This document shows positions 1-6,672 of a stretch of 9,044 nucleotides of DNA, piece after piece. The stretch is from Thermotoga sp. (GTDB taxonomy: Bacteria; Thermotogota; Thermotogae; B3-G13). The translations under genes and the position numbers were made by a program. Where the stretch lies: positions 1-9,044 of the forward strand of contig QNAT01000028.1 in the NCBI GenBank assembly GCA_003641555.1. The letters are read 5' to 3'. Each line of letters starts with the position of its first letter. Within the stretch, counting starts at the first letter, position 1. The notes beneath the pieces are model-generated. The model was given only the letters and a program-made list of their open reading frames with translations, was not told the origin of the DNA and searched no databases.

Positions 1-935
1 TGCTTAACCGCTTCCCAGGGAATATCCAGGTACCAACCAACTGTGATAGCCGCTGCACAGTTACTCGCATTATATTCTCCCCCAACGTTTATCCTCAATT
101 TCTGCCATTTCCCGTTATAAAAGACCCTCAATGTGATGAAATCAAGGCCAGAATCAATAAGGTGGACAGGAACGTAGATGTGTTTATCTTCGGATAAACC
201 GAAATAGATGTATTCCAAATCATCCCTGAATACTTTTAAGCTAAGGAGTCTTTTATCATCAGCATTCAAAAAGACAATACCATCTTTCATCAGATTTTCT
301 ACGATGGAGCGCTTTTCTCTTGCCAGATTTTCGACACTTCCAAAAGCCTCAAGATGCGTAAATCCAATATTCGTTATGAGAGTGAGGTCATAAGGTACTA
401 TGTTGGCCAGATATTGTATATCGCCTGCTCGTTGTGCGCCGAACTCGAATACGCAAAATTGGATACTCTCATCGATCTCATTTAAGATCGTATATGGAAG
501 ACCATATTCTGTATTGTAACTCTTCAATGTCTTTGCCACCCTGTATTTAGTAGAAAGAACAGCAGATATCATCTCTTTCGTAGTCGTTTTACCATTCGAG
601 CCCGTTATCGTTAAGACATGCTTTATATTATTCTTATGGGCATCGATATAACACTTTGCAAGTTTTCCAAGAGCCTTTAACGTATCTTCAACCTTGATCT
701 GAATTATGGGAATATTCGTATGTATCCATTTATTAACGACGGCACAAACAGCACCATGACGATAGGCGTCCTCTATGAACATATGTCCATTAACCCTTTT
801 ACCTGGGAGAGCGAAAAACAGTCCTTGCTCTTTGTTATCCTTCGAATTTATCATTGCGGAAGATACGATAACCTGGCTGTTTCCTCTTATCTCTCCATTT
901 AAAATACTTGCTATCTTTCCAGTAGTGTATCTCAT
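1..935 (-). CDS. murF: UDP-N-acetylmuramoyl-tripeptide--D-alanyl-D-alanine ligase MurF, 3' end outside window
   Basis: MurF is the cytoplasmic ATP-dependent ligase that adds D-Ala-D-Ala to UDP-MurNAc-tripeptide, the last cytoplasmic step of peptidoglycan precursor synthesis. The 311 visible codons cover the N-terminal UDP-binding domain (about residues 1-100) and most of the central ATPase domain. Motifs are the P-loop TGSNGKTTTKE (111-121), NTEYGLP (141-147), EFGAQRAGDI (164-173), NIGFTHLEAFGS (189-200), a lysine at 208 in the place of the Mur-ligase carbamylated lysine, and GGEYNASNCAAA (285-296). The EFGAQ/GDI and NTEYGLP motifs favour MurF over MurC, MurD or MurE. The C-terminal substrate domain lies beyond position 1. 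The ATG at 935 follows the mnmA stop by 7 nt and has no close Shine-Dalgarno sequence, since the nearest purine run (GAAAGG) is about 15 nt upstream inside mnmA. It is therefore probably read by coupling with mnmA. Confidence 0.93.
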   Translation of the reverse strand, partial: MRYTTGKIASILNGEIRGNSQVIVSSAMINSKDNKEQGLFFALPGKRVNGHMFIEDAYRHGAVCAVVNKWIHTNIPIIQIKVEDTLKALGKLAKCYIDAHKNNIKHVLTITGSNGKTTTKEMISAVLSTKYRVAKTLKSYNTEYGLPYTILNEIDESIQFCVFEFGAQRAGDIQYLANIVPYDLTLITNIGFTHLEAFGSVENLAREKRSIVENLMKDGIVFLNADDKRLLSLKVFRDDLEYIYFGLSEDKHIYVPVHLIDSGLDFITLRVFYNGKWQKLRINVGGEYNASNCAAAITVGWYLDIPWEAVK

Positions 936-942
936 TAGTTTT

Positions 943-2043
943 CTATAATGCCCTTTCGATGAATCCGCTGCCCAATACCGTATCTTCGTGGTAGAAAACT
1001 GCTAATTGTCCAGGAGTAATTGCAAATTGCTTCGTATTGAAGCTCACTTCGATTCTGTTGATATCCAGAAATCTCAACGATGCTTCTGCTTCGGGAGAAG
1101 TCTTCCTGATCTTACATTTTATTCTTCCGCGATACTGCTTTTCTACTTCTTCATATGGGATGTACCAATTTAATTTGCTGGCAATAAGCCCTTTTGAATA
1201 CAGATCTTTTCTCGGTGCAGCGATGATTTCATTTTTCTCTGCATCGAGCTTACTCACATATATTTTCTCTCCTGTTGCCAATCCTAAACCGCGACGTTGT
1301 CCTATGGTATAGAAAGCCAAACCCTCATGAGTGCCAAGAACAATACCATTCTTATCGACCATATCTCCGGGCTGGACAGTATCCTTCATTTCTTCTTTCA
1401 GGAATCTATGATAATCGTTATCCGGGATGAAACATATTTCCTGACTTTCCTTTTTAGAATAAACATGGATGCCCAATTCTTTGGCTAATTTTCTTATCTG
1501 TTCTTTGGAGTAATCGCCGATCGGAAATAAGATCTTCGATAATCTCTCAGGTTCTATGGTTGCTAAAAAATACGTCTGATCTTTTGCGGAGTCTATCCCT
1601 TTTTTAAGCAGACATCTTTTACTCTCCGTTTCACAGTAACGCCTTGCATAATGTCCTGTGGAGTAAAAGTTGAAAGAAGTGTCTTTCATTATCTTATCCA
1701 TTATCAAACCGAATTTTATCTCTCGATTGCATACCGCACAGGGATTGGGAGTTCTTCCTTTTATGTATTCTGACTTAAAATATTCTATGACATCTCGTCT
1801 GAAGTCTTCTTCTATATGTATAACATGGAACTCTATACCCAATTGTTCTGCCACTTTCGCTGCATCCAGAGTATCAGTAGGACTGCAGCAGACCTTCTTC
1901 TTTTCAGGAATGAGATTGAAAACCTCATCCGGGACGGTCTTCATGTGAAAGCCGACTACCTCGTATCCTTCCTTTAGTAAGAGGTAAGCTGCAACAGAAC
2001 TATCTACTCCGCCACTCATTGCAAGTGCAACTTTATCATTCAT
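943..2043 (-). CDS. mnmA: tRNA-specific 2-thiouridylase MnmA
   Basis: MnmA adenylates and thiolates U34 of tRNAs for Lys, Glu and Gln, giving the s2 part of mnm5s2U. At 366 residues it has the usual family length. The N-terminal PP-loop is SGGVDSS (10-16). The tRNA-contact and catalytic segment reads GRTPNPCAVCNREIKFG (96-112), followed by STGHYA (128-133), KDQTYFLA (154-161), SQEICFIPD (200-208) and TIGQRRGLG (246-254), with a C-terminal beta-barrel after about 280. Cys105 and Cys204 match the two catalytic cysteines of E. coli MnmA. Cys102 replaces the aspartate of the E. coli NPD motif, making a CxxC. The ATG start has an AGGA 9 nt upstream, and an ATG at 2053 is out of frame. A 107-nt gap separates it from the phosphohexomutase upstream, and murF follows 7 nt downstream. 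Other enzymes of the pathway are not in the window. Confidence 0.96.
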   Translation of the reverse strand: MNDKVALAMSGGVDSSVAAYLLLKEGYEVVGFHMKTVPDEVFNLIPEKKKVCCSPTDTLDAAKVAEQLGIEFHVIHIEEDFRRDVIEYFKSEYIKGRTPNPCAVCNREIKFGLIMDKIMKDTSFNFYSTGHYARRYCETESKRCLLKKGIDSAKDQTYFLATIEPERLSKILFPIGDYSKEQIRKLAKELGIHVYSKKESQEICFIPDNDYHRFLKEEMKDTVQPGDMVDKNGIVLGTHEGLAFYTIGQRRGLGLATGEKIYVSKLDAEKNEIIAAPRKDLYSKGLIASKLNWYIPYEEVEKQYRGRIKCKIRKTSPEAEASLRFLDINRIEVSFNTKQFAITPGQLAVFYHEDTVLGSGFIERAL

Positions 2044-2150
2044 GCATGTTCATCCTATTTTCCTTTCAAAGTGAAATGAATACATTCAAAACACCAAATT
2101 CCACAGACCCGCGAAAGCACAGAGAATTCAGGATTACTTAACGTGGACCA
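2044..2150. other. Intergenic spacer between phosphohexomutase and mnmA, with near-palindrome
   Basis: This is the only sizeable gap in the left-arm gene string. It holds no ORF, no T-tailed hairpin and no recognisable -35/-10 pair toward mnmA. A near-perfect palindrome, TGAATACATTCA, lies at 2077-2088 (only the central AC is unsymmetrical) and is flanked by A-runs, as an operator might be. The stretch around 2101-2130 contains CCACAG and CACAGAG, which loosely resemble simple intergenic repeats seen in some bacterial genomes. Whether transcription passes through or restarts here cannot be decided from the sequence. Confidence 0.4.
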
Positions 2151-3575
2151 TCATTCGAATCTATTTACTCTGGAGATCACAAATTTCTCCATCTTTTCTA
2201 TTCTTGCCTCGGTTAAATCTTTGGATGAGGATTCAGCTACTATTCTCACCAACGGTTCTGTTCCTGAGAGTCTAATGCAAAGCCATCCTCCATCCCTGAA
2301 ATTCAGTTTTAAGCCATCTATATAAACTTCATTTTCGATCTCATCTTCACCAAAGGGATGTTCGTGCTTCAGATAGATGATCTCCCTTAATCCCTCCTTA
2401 TCCCTAACTTTTCCTAACCTAATATCCAGCTCAGAAAAGTATAATTTGCCGTAGACAGCATGCATCTCATTCAATATCTCGGATATGTGTTTGCCTATCC
2501 GAGATATCATCTCTACGACTAATGCCGCAGCGAATATACCATCTTTACCAGGAATATGCCCCCTGATGGTCAAACCTCCGCTGCTTTCCCCTCCTAACAG
2601 TGCATTTTTTTCTACCATCTTCGAACTTACATATTTGAATCCCACTGGCACCTCATAGACACTTTGTTCAAAATCAGCGGCTATCCTATCGAGTAAATGA
2701 GTAGTACAGAGATTCCTAACAACTCCACCTTCCCATCCCTTGTATTTCAAGAGATAATAGTAAAGCAAGGCCATTATTTCGTTCGGATGCACGAAATCAC
2801 CTTTATCATCTATAATGCCGAGTCTATCAGCATCTCCATCGGTAGCAATGCCAAGGTCATATCCACCATCTATCACAGCATTTTTAAGTGAACTTAAGGT
2901 CTTTGCTGAAGGAGAGGGTAATTTGCCGCCGAAGAGTGTATCACGCCTCGTGTTTATTGTATCAACTACACACCTCGCAGTTATCAGAACTGCTTGTAAT
3001 GTTGTTCTACTCACACCAAACATAGGATCTATAAGGATTCGTAAATTTTTCCTTTTGATCCTTTCAATATCTATCCGTGATATAAGGGCATCTACGTAAT
3101 CGTTAAAAGGATTTATTAGTTTGATCTTTCCTGTTGATACAGCAGAACTAAATGCCGTTTTTCTTATCTCTTTTGCTTCAATGGCATTGGATATCCTTTC
3201 CACCTCGCTTGTTATATCTGTATCAGCATCCTTCCCCCCTTTGGTTATGACTTTGATACCATTATAGATAGCAGGATTATGGCTTGCCGTTATTATTAAC
3301 CCAAAAGGGGTGTTTAGATGCTTTACAGTAAACATAATCATAGGAGTCGGACAGGCATAATTCACGAAATAGGATGTTACGTCATATGCACTCACAACCT
3401 CAGCTGCTGTCCTTGCGAAATTTTCGGACAAGAAACGTCTATCGTAACCTATGACTACTCGCCTATCCAAGAAACCCATCATTTGAGTGATCGCATATGC
3501 TACGCGTCTCACATTATCAAAGGTGAAATCTTCGGCTATTACAGCTCTCCATCCACCTGTACCGAACTTTATCAT
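2151..3575 (-). CDS. Phosphohexomutase (phosphoglucomutase/phosphomannomutase, alpha-D-phosphohexomutase family)
   Basis: This enzyme interconverts the 1- and 6-phosphates of glucose or mannose through a phosphoserine intermediate, feeding nucleotide sugars for envelope and storage polysaccharides. The 474 residues contain all four domain signatures in order: FGTGGWR (4-10), the phosphoserine loop TASHNP (96-101, Ser98), the Mg-binding loop DGDADR (246-251), the sugar-recognition loop GGESSGG (328-334) and the phosphate-binding loop RLSGTEP (435-441). GESSGG with this length fits a phosphoglucomutase/phosphomannomutase better than GlmM, but substrate preference cannot be read from the sequence. 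The ATG lies 17 nt after the stomatin stop and has only a weak A-rich sequence before it, so coupling to the upstream gene is likely. No truncation or frameshift is seen. Confidence 0.93.
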   Translation of the reverse strand: MIKFGTGGWRAVIAEDFTFDNVRRVAYAITQMMGFLDRRVVIGYDRRFLSENFARTAAEVVSAYDVTSYFVNYACPTPMIMFTVKHLNTPFGLIITASHNPAIYNGIKVITKGGKDADTDITSEVERISNAIEAKEIRKTAFSSAVSTGKIKLINPFNDYVDALISRIDIERIKRKNLRILIDPMFGVSRTTLQAVLITARCVVDTINTRRDTLFGGKLPSPSAKTLSSLKNAVIDGGYDLGIATDGDADRLGIIDDKGDFVHPNEIMALLYYYLLKYKGWEGGVVRNLCTTHLLDRIAADFEQSVYEVPVGFKYVSSKMVEKNALLGGESSGGLTIRGHIPGKDGIFAAALVVEMISRIGKHISEILNEMHAVYGKLYFSELDIRLGKVRDKEGLREIIYLKHEHPFGEDEIENEVYIDGLKLNFRDGGWLCIRLSGTEPLVRIVAESSSKDLTEARIEKMEKFVISRVNRFE

Positions 3576-3592
3576 TTTAGTCTTTTTAAATA

Positions 3593-4531
3593 TTATTCCT
3601 CACTTTTCTCTTCGGAAGATCCAGTATCAGGTGATGGCCCCGCGAAAAGGTCTTTTAAAGCACCGATGCTTGCAAGAAGACTTGAAGTTTCCATAGGCAA
3701 GAATATCTTAGTTGCCCTACCGTTTGCGATTGACTTTAATGCCTCCAAGTATCTTATCGCGATCAGATCGTTGGTAGGTTTTCCAGCATGTATGGAATCA
3801 AAGACTCGGAGTATGGCTGCTGCTTGCCCTTCTGCTTCAACTGACAATTTGTACTTCTCTGCATCTGCGACTTTCTTTACTGCCTCAGCTTTTCCTTCTG
3901 CTTCTAATATTGCTGCTTGCTTTTTTCCTTCTGCTTGCAATATCGCAGATTGTTTTATACCCTCTGCTTCCAGGATTGCAGCACGTTTGGTCCTTTCTGC
4001 CTTCATCTGCATACTCATGGCATCCGTGATATCCTTAGGAGGATCGATCTTCTTTATCTCCACACGCGTTACCTTTACACCCCATGGATCCGTTGCTTCA
4101 TCCAGCACATCTCTGAGTTTTGTATTTATTCTCTCACGAGATGTGAGTGTCTGGTCGAGTTCCAATTCACCTATAACGTTTCTCAGGTTCGTCTGTGCGA
4201 GCTTCAAGGCAGCGAACTGAAATCTCTTCACGTTGTAGATCACACGAAATGCATCTGTAACCGCATAGTATACTACAGCATCGACAGTTACTACAACGTT
4301 ATCACGAGTTATAACCTCCTGAGGTGGGACGTCTATAACCTTTTCTCTCATGTCTATCTTGATCATGCGCTCAATAAAAGGTATTATGAATCTAAGACCA
4401 GATTCCACCTCTCTTTGAAATCTACCCAGTCTTTCTATGAGACCATGTTCGTAAGGTCTCACGATCTTTATGCCTTTTGATGCCAATACTATAACAAACA
4501 AGAACAACAACAAATAAACTAAATACATCAT
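3593..4531 (-). CDS. Stomatin/prohibitin-type SPFH (Band 7) membrane protein
   Basis: SPFH proteins form large oligomeric rings or cages on the membrane and are linked to microdomain organisation and control of membrane proteases. This 312-residue protein has one N-terminal hydrophobic segment (about 2-17), then the SPFH core with [16 protein letters not shown] (23-38), a [12 protein letters not shown] segment (45-56), [13 protein letters not shown] (67-79) and [14 protein letters not shown] (152-165). An alanine/glutamate-rich coiled coil (about 171-235) contains three 11-residue repeats. A short hydrophobic region is followed by an acidic, serine-rich tail ending EEKSEE. It matches slipin/QmcA-type stomatins. 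Its start overlaps the NfeD stop by 4 nt (ATGA); a second ATG follows at once, so Met1 or Met2 may be used. Stomatin next to NfeD is a widely conserved pair in bacteria and archaea, so a joint complex is likely. Confidence 0.95.
   Translation of the reverse strand: MMYLVYLLLFLFVIVLASKGIKIVRPYEHGLIERLGRFQREVESGLRFIIPFIERMIKIDMREKVIDVPPQEVITRDNVVVTVDAVVYYAVTDAFRVIYNVKRFQFAALKLAQTNLRNVIGELELDQTLTSRERINTKLRDVLDEATDPWGVKVTRVEIKKIDPPKDITDAMSMQMKAERTKRAAILEAEGIKQSAILQAEGKKQAAILEAEGKAEAVKKVADAEKYKLSVEAEGQAAAILRVFDSIHAGKPTNDLIAIRYLEALKSIANGRATKIFLPMETSSLLASIGALKDLFAGPSPDTGSSEEKSEE
3887..3985 (-). repeat. Three in-frame 33-bp repeats encoding 11-residue coiled-coil units
   Basis: Within the stomatin gene, residues 183-215 read as three consecutive units: [22 protein letters not shown] and [12 protein letters not shown] weaker fourth unit follows ([11 protein letters not shown]). 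The 11-residue period fits a hendecad coiled coil, as known for this part of stomatins. At DNA level the units are similar but diverged, mostly at third codon positions, so they are old and under protein-level selection rather than a recent slippage product. Confidence 0.8.
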
Positions 4532-5004
4532 TCTTCGCTCATCTCCTTTCCTTCCTTTTCTTTCACCTTTTCCACTATTACCTTCGTTCCCTCAACCTTT
4601 AGTACTTTTGCTATTTCTCCCCTTTTTATCGGCTCACCATTTTTCGAGGTGGCACGCCATGTCCAGCTTTCTACCTTGATCTTGCCTGCTTCTTCTCCTG
4701 TACCAATATCTTTTGTCACTACCCCTTCTTTTCCGATTACGCTGTCCACACTGATCTGTTTGGGCGGCTTTCTATAGGTCTTACTCACTATTTGTCTGCT
4801 GAATATAACCAGTATGAAGGACGTAGATAAAAAAGCAACGATCTGGAGCCAGAGTTGGGAAAACGTCAAACTCACAACCGCAGCTATGGCAGCACCGACA
4901 CCGAACCATAAGAGAAAGAACCCTGCGGTGAAAACTTCACCTACAGCAAATACTATCGCTAATATTATCCAGTACCAGAATGGTGTCAACAATTCTATTC
5001 TCAC
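4528..5004 (-). CDS. NfeD family membrane protein, short form (partner of stomatin)
   Basis: Short NfeD proteins consist of a small helical membrane domain and a C-terminal OB-fold domain and work with SPFH proteins. This one has 158 residues. Hydrophobic segments lie at about 10-27 ([18 protein letters not shown]), 29-48 and 52-68, and an OB domain spans about 84-147 with SVIGKEGVV (88-96), [14 protein letters not shown] (107-120) and [17 protein letters not shown] (129-145). The tail is charged. The ClpP-like serine protease domain of long NfeD proteins is absent. The start is GTG, supported by AAAGGGG at 5012-5018, 7 nt upstream; this lies in the 17-nt gap after the metallo-beta-lactamase gene. 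The stop overlaps the stomatin start by 4 nt, so the two are likely made in fixed proportion. Confidence 0.92.
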   Translation of the reverse strand: MRIELLTPFWYWIILAIVFAVGEVFTAGFFLLWFGVGAAIAAVVSLTFSQLWLQIVAFLSTSFILVIFSRQIVSKTYRKPPKQISVDSVIGKEGVVTKDIGTGEEAGKIKVESWTWRATSKNGEPIKRGEIAKVLKVEGTKVIVEKVKEKEGKEMSEE

Positions 5005-5011
5005 ACAAACA

Positions 5012-5018
5012 CCCCTTT
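5012..5018 (-). promoter_or_regulatory. Ribosome binding site deciding the GTG start of the NfeD gene
   Basis: The minus strand reads AAAGGGG seven nucleotides before the GTG at 5004. No ATG lies nearby in this frame, so the site supports initiation at GTG. Confidence 0.7.
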
Positions 5019-5021
5019 CTT

Positions 5022-5867
5022 TTAAAAAATGAAGATCCTGCCAGGCGTAACATAGAGAACATCGAATGAAGGATTCATTGCTTTGGTTTTTCTTGCAATT
5101 GTATTCCTAATATCTCTTTCATACCTGCTCGATATATGGTAAAGGATGAGTTTTTTTACTCGCGCTTTCTGTGCTACCTTAAGTGCTTCATCCAGAGTAG
5201 AATGACTCTCTCCTTTTCTATCCTCTGCTGATAGAAAAGTCGCTTCATGGAGTAATATATCGGTATCTTGAATGTATTTCACATCTATAGGTAAACAATC
5301 TCCACTCACACTCAGCAATTTCTTCTCGTACGTTTCATTTATGTAATCTCTCCCCTTTTCCTTTATCACTTTTATTATCTCATCCTCGGATAAACCACGA
5401 AATGTATTTTTCAACCTGGTTCTTCTCTCCACAAGATTATATCCCAGACTTCTCTCCCTTAAAGTATGTTCGGTAGGAAATGGAACGATGAATCTGGCAT
5501 TACGCCCTTTTTCTGTTACCTTGATCTCATTGTCTTTCGATATACCTTCTGCTATCAGATCGTATTCCAGATCAGGATTAGCCCTATATATAAAACCAAG
5601 AAAATCTTCCACCCCCTTATTTCCTTTGGGATAATATATGTACAGGGGTTTTTGTTTATCTCCCATCGCATTATCTCGGGTATTCACTATTCCCCACAAA
5701 CCGGCAATATGATCTGCATGGCCATGCGTCAAAAATATGTACTTTATTGCAAATACTTTATTTCCCATGTTCGTGCTCACACCTTCACCTGCATCGAATA
5801 ACACCTTATCTGGTGCATAAAAAGCCCAGGTGGAATAAAGTGCTTTAGAAAATATTAAGAGTCTCAA
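5022..5867 (-). CDS. RNase Z-like metallo-beta-lactamase fold hydrolase
   Basis: The 281-residue protein belongs to the RNase Z/ElaC branch of the metallo-beta-lactamase fold, whose members cleave tRNA precursors at the 3' end. All seven RNase Z metal-ligand positions appear present: H48, H50, D52 and H53 in THGHADH, H134 in TEHTLRERSLGY, D190 in SGD and H244 in YHISSRY. Family motifs HEATF (207-211) and SHST (221-224) are also present. A region at about 81-115 may correspond to the tRNA-binding exosite arm. The N-terminus begins RLLIFSKALYSTW and lacks the usual LGTGxxxP motif of canonical RNase Z, so a different substrate is possible. The TTG start has AAGGAG 8 nt upstream, and an in-frame TAG sits 6 nt before it, so no longer version exists. 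It lies 17 nt after the zinc-ribbon gene and 17 nt before NfeD. Confidence 0.85.
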   Translation of the reverse strand: MRLLIFSKALYSTWAFYAPDKVLFDAGEGVSTNMGNKVFAIKYIFLTHGHADHIAGLWGIVNTRDNAMGDKQKPLYIYYPKGNKGVEDFLGFIYRANPDLEYDLIAEGISKDNEIKVTEKGRNARFIVPFPTEHTLRERSLGYNLVERRTRLKNTFRGLSEDEIIKVIKEKGRDYINETYEKKLLSVSGDCLPIDVKYIQDTDILLHEATFLSAEDRKGESHSTLDEALKVAQKARVKKLILYHISSRYERDIRNTIARKTKAMNPSFDVLYVTPGRIFIF

Positions 5868-5875
5868 CTTCTATA

Positions 5876-5881
5876 CTCCTT
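5876..5881 (-). promoter_or_regulatory. Ribosome binding site deciding the TTG start of the RNase Z-like gene
   Basis: The minus strand reads AAGGAG eight nucleotides before TTG (5867-5865). An in-frame TAG at 5871-5873 rules out any upstream start, so TTG is the first usable codon. Confidence 0.8.
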
Positions 5882-5884
5882 ACG

Positions 5885-6037
5885 TCACATTGAGGACAAT
5901 TCAAACCTCTGTTCAAAACCACAATACGGGCATTTTCCTATTACTTCTCTCTTTTTTGTCTTAGTAAAAATATATATTTTTTTCCTGCAGATGGGATTAG
6001 CACATATAGCTACATACGAATAGTTGTAATATTTCAT
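5885..6037 (-). CDS. Small zinc-ribbon protein of unknown function (50 aa)
   Basis: I do not recognise the family. The 50-residue product has four cysteines spaced as a zinc ribbon: C12 and C17 (CX4C, CANPIC) and C36 and C39 (CX2C, CPYC), separated by 18 residues rich in lysine and aromatics. This is typical of a small nucleic-acid- or protein-binding ribbon. It resembles bL33 only in size and four-cysteine layout; the bL33 sequence motifs are not present. The frame is open up to an ATG at 6109, which would overlap rplI by 62 nt and has no ribosome site. An AAGGA at 6052-6056 sits 14 nt from the ATG at 6037 and 11 nt from an in-frame TTG at 6040, so either of those is the more likely start. 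Its place between rplI and an RNase Z-like gene hints at a role in translation or RNA, which is inference only. Confidence 0.75.
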   Translation of the reverse strand: MKYYNYSYVAICANPICRKKIYIFTKTKKREVIGKCPYCGFEQRFELSSM

Positions 6038-6047
6038 CAAGGTTCTT

Positions 6048-6515
6048 TTATTCCTTAGAATCCGTATTCCCTTCACTTTGAACATCCACTGTGATCTCGC
6101 CCTCGACACCCTGAGATAATTTCACACCTATTTCATACTTACCAGGTTCTTTGATCGGCTTATCCAAAAGGATATTTTTCTTATCCACAGTTATTCCAAA
6201 TTGATCTTTTATCTCTTCAGATATCTTAAGATTGGTCACTGCGCCGTATAACTTTCCTGTATCTCCGACCCTGGCTTTTATAACGAGTGGATTTTTCTGC
6301 AGTTTTTGTAATGTCTCTTCCTCTTTAGAGGATACACGTTCTTCTTTTGATTTTACAGTTCTTTTTTCCGTCTCGAACCTTTTGATTGCCATAGGTGTAG
6401 CTCTCACTGCCAAATGACGGGGTATCAGATAATTTCGTGCATACCCATTTGCAACATCCTTGATGTCTCCCTTTTTACCGATATTATCCACGTTTTCTAT
6501 CAGAATGATCTTCAA
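6048..6515 (-). CDS. rplI: 50S ribosomal protein bL9
   Basis: bL9 binds 23S rRNA near the L1 stalk with its N-terminal domain and reaches toward a neighbouring ribosome with its C-terminal domain. The N-terminal signature is clear in KIILIENVDNIGKKGDI (2-18) and VANGYARNYLIP (21-32). A long helical, charged linker (about 45-75) follows, then the C-terminal domain with KLYGAVTN (88-95) and a hydrophilic tail. At 155 residues it is near the normal length. The start is TTG: the codon two before it in frame is TGA, so no upstream start is possible, and a GGTGA lies 6 nt before. It is the first gene of the minus-strand string, directly behind a strong promoter candidate. The usual partners rpsF, ssb and rpsR are not adjacent here. 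Confidence 0.95.
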   Translation of the reverse strand: MKIILIENVDNIGKKGDIKDVANGYARNYLIPRHLAVRATPMAIKRFETEKRTVKSKEERVSSKEEETLQKLQKNPLVIKARVGDTGKLYGAVTNLKISEEIKDQFGITVDKKNILLDKPIKEPGKYEIGVKLSQGVEGEITVDVQSEGNTDSKE

Positions 6516-6521
6516 GGTTCA

Positions 6522-6528
6522 TCACCAC
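6522..6528 (-). promoter_or_regulatory. Ribosome binding site deciding the TTG start of rplI
   Basis: The minus strand reads GTGGTGA, with the GGTGA core ending 6 nt before the TTG at 6515. The in-frame TGA at 6519-6521 fixes TTG as the first possible start of bL9. Confidence 0.75.
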
Positions 6529-6564
6529 TTTCTCATACATTATCCGAGTATTAAATACAAAGCA

Positions 6565-6593
6565 ATTATACGACGAAAACGTTTTTTTTGCAA
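6565..6593 (-). promoter_or_regulatory. Sigma-70-type promoter for the rplI gene string
   Basis: The minus strand has TTGCAA (-35, 6593-6588), a 17-nt spacer with an A-run, and a perfect TATAAT (-10, 6570-6565). Transcription would start near 6558, giving a leader of roughly 40 nt before the rplI start. No other convincing promoter is seen further down the minus-strand string, so this may drive most or all of it. Confidence 0.7.
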
Positions 6594-6599
6594 AGAATC

Positions 6600-6628
6600 T
6601 TGGATTAAAATGAAAAACGAGGTAAAAT
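6600..6628 (+). promoter_or_regulatory. Sigma-70-type promoter for the small membrane protein gene
   Basis: The plus strand has TTGGAT (-35, 6600-6605), a 17-nt spacer and TAAAAT (-10, 6623-6628). Transcription would start near 6635, about 38 nt before the ATG at 6673. The -10 box matches 5 of 6 consensus bases and the -35 only 3 of 6, so it is weaker than the divergent promoter on the other strand. Confidence 0.5.
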
Positions 6629-6672
6629 TGAGTAGAATGTGGAAGGCAAAACTATACAAAGAGTGAGGAGAG

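Noticed and set aside
3887..3985. Regular 33-bp repeats considered as a CRISPR-like array
   Set aside because: The units are contiguous, have no spacers, are diverged and encode a coiled coil in frame with the stomatin gene.
3318..4220. A 300-codon open frame on the plus strand
   Set aside because: It runs antisense to the phosphohexomutase and stomatin genes, crosses their boundary, and its product is a serine/phenylalanine-rich low-complexity sequence typical of an antisense shadow.
5885..6109. A longer, 74-residue version of the zinc-ribbon protein
   Set aside because: It would overlap rplI by 62 nt, the added residues are basic and featureless, and no ribosome site precedes the ATG at 6109.
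6610..6666. An 18-codon frame before the small membrane protein that could be a leader peptide
   Set aside because: Its ATG lies upstream of the predicted transcription start near 6635 and inside the promoter spacer, and it has no ribosome site.
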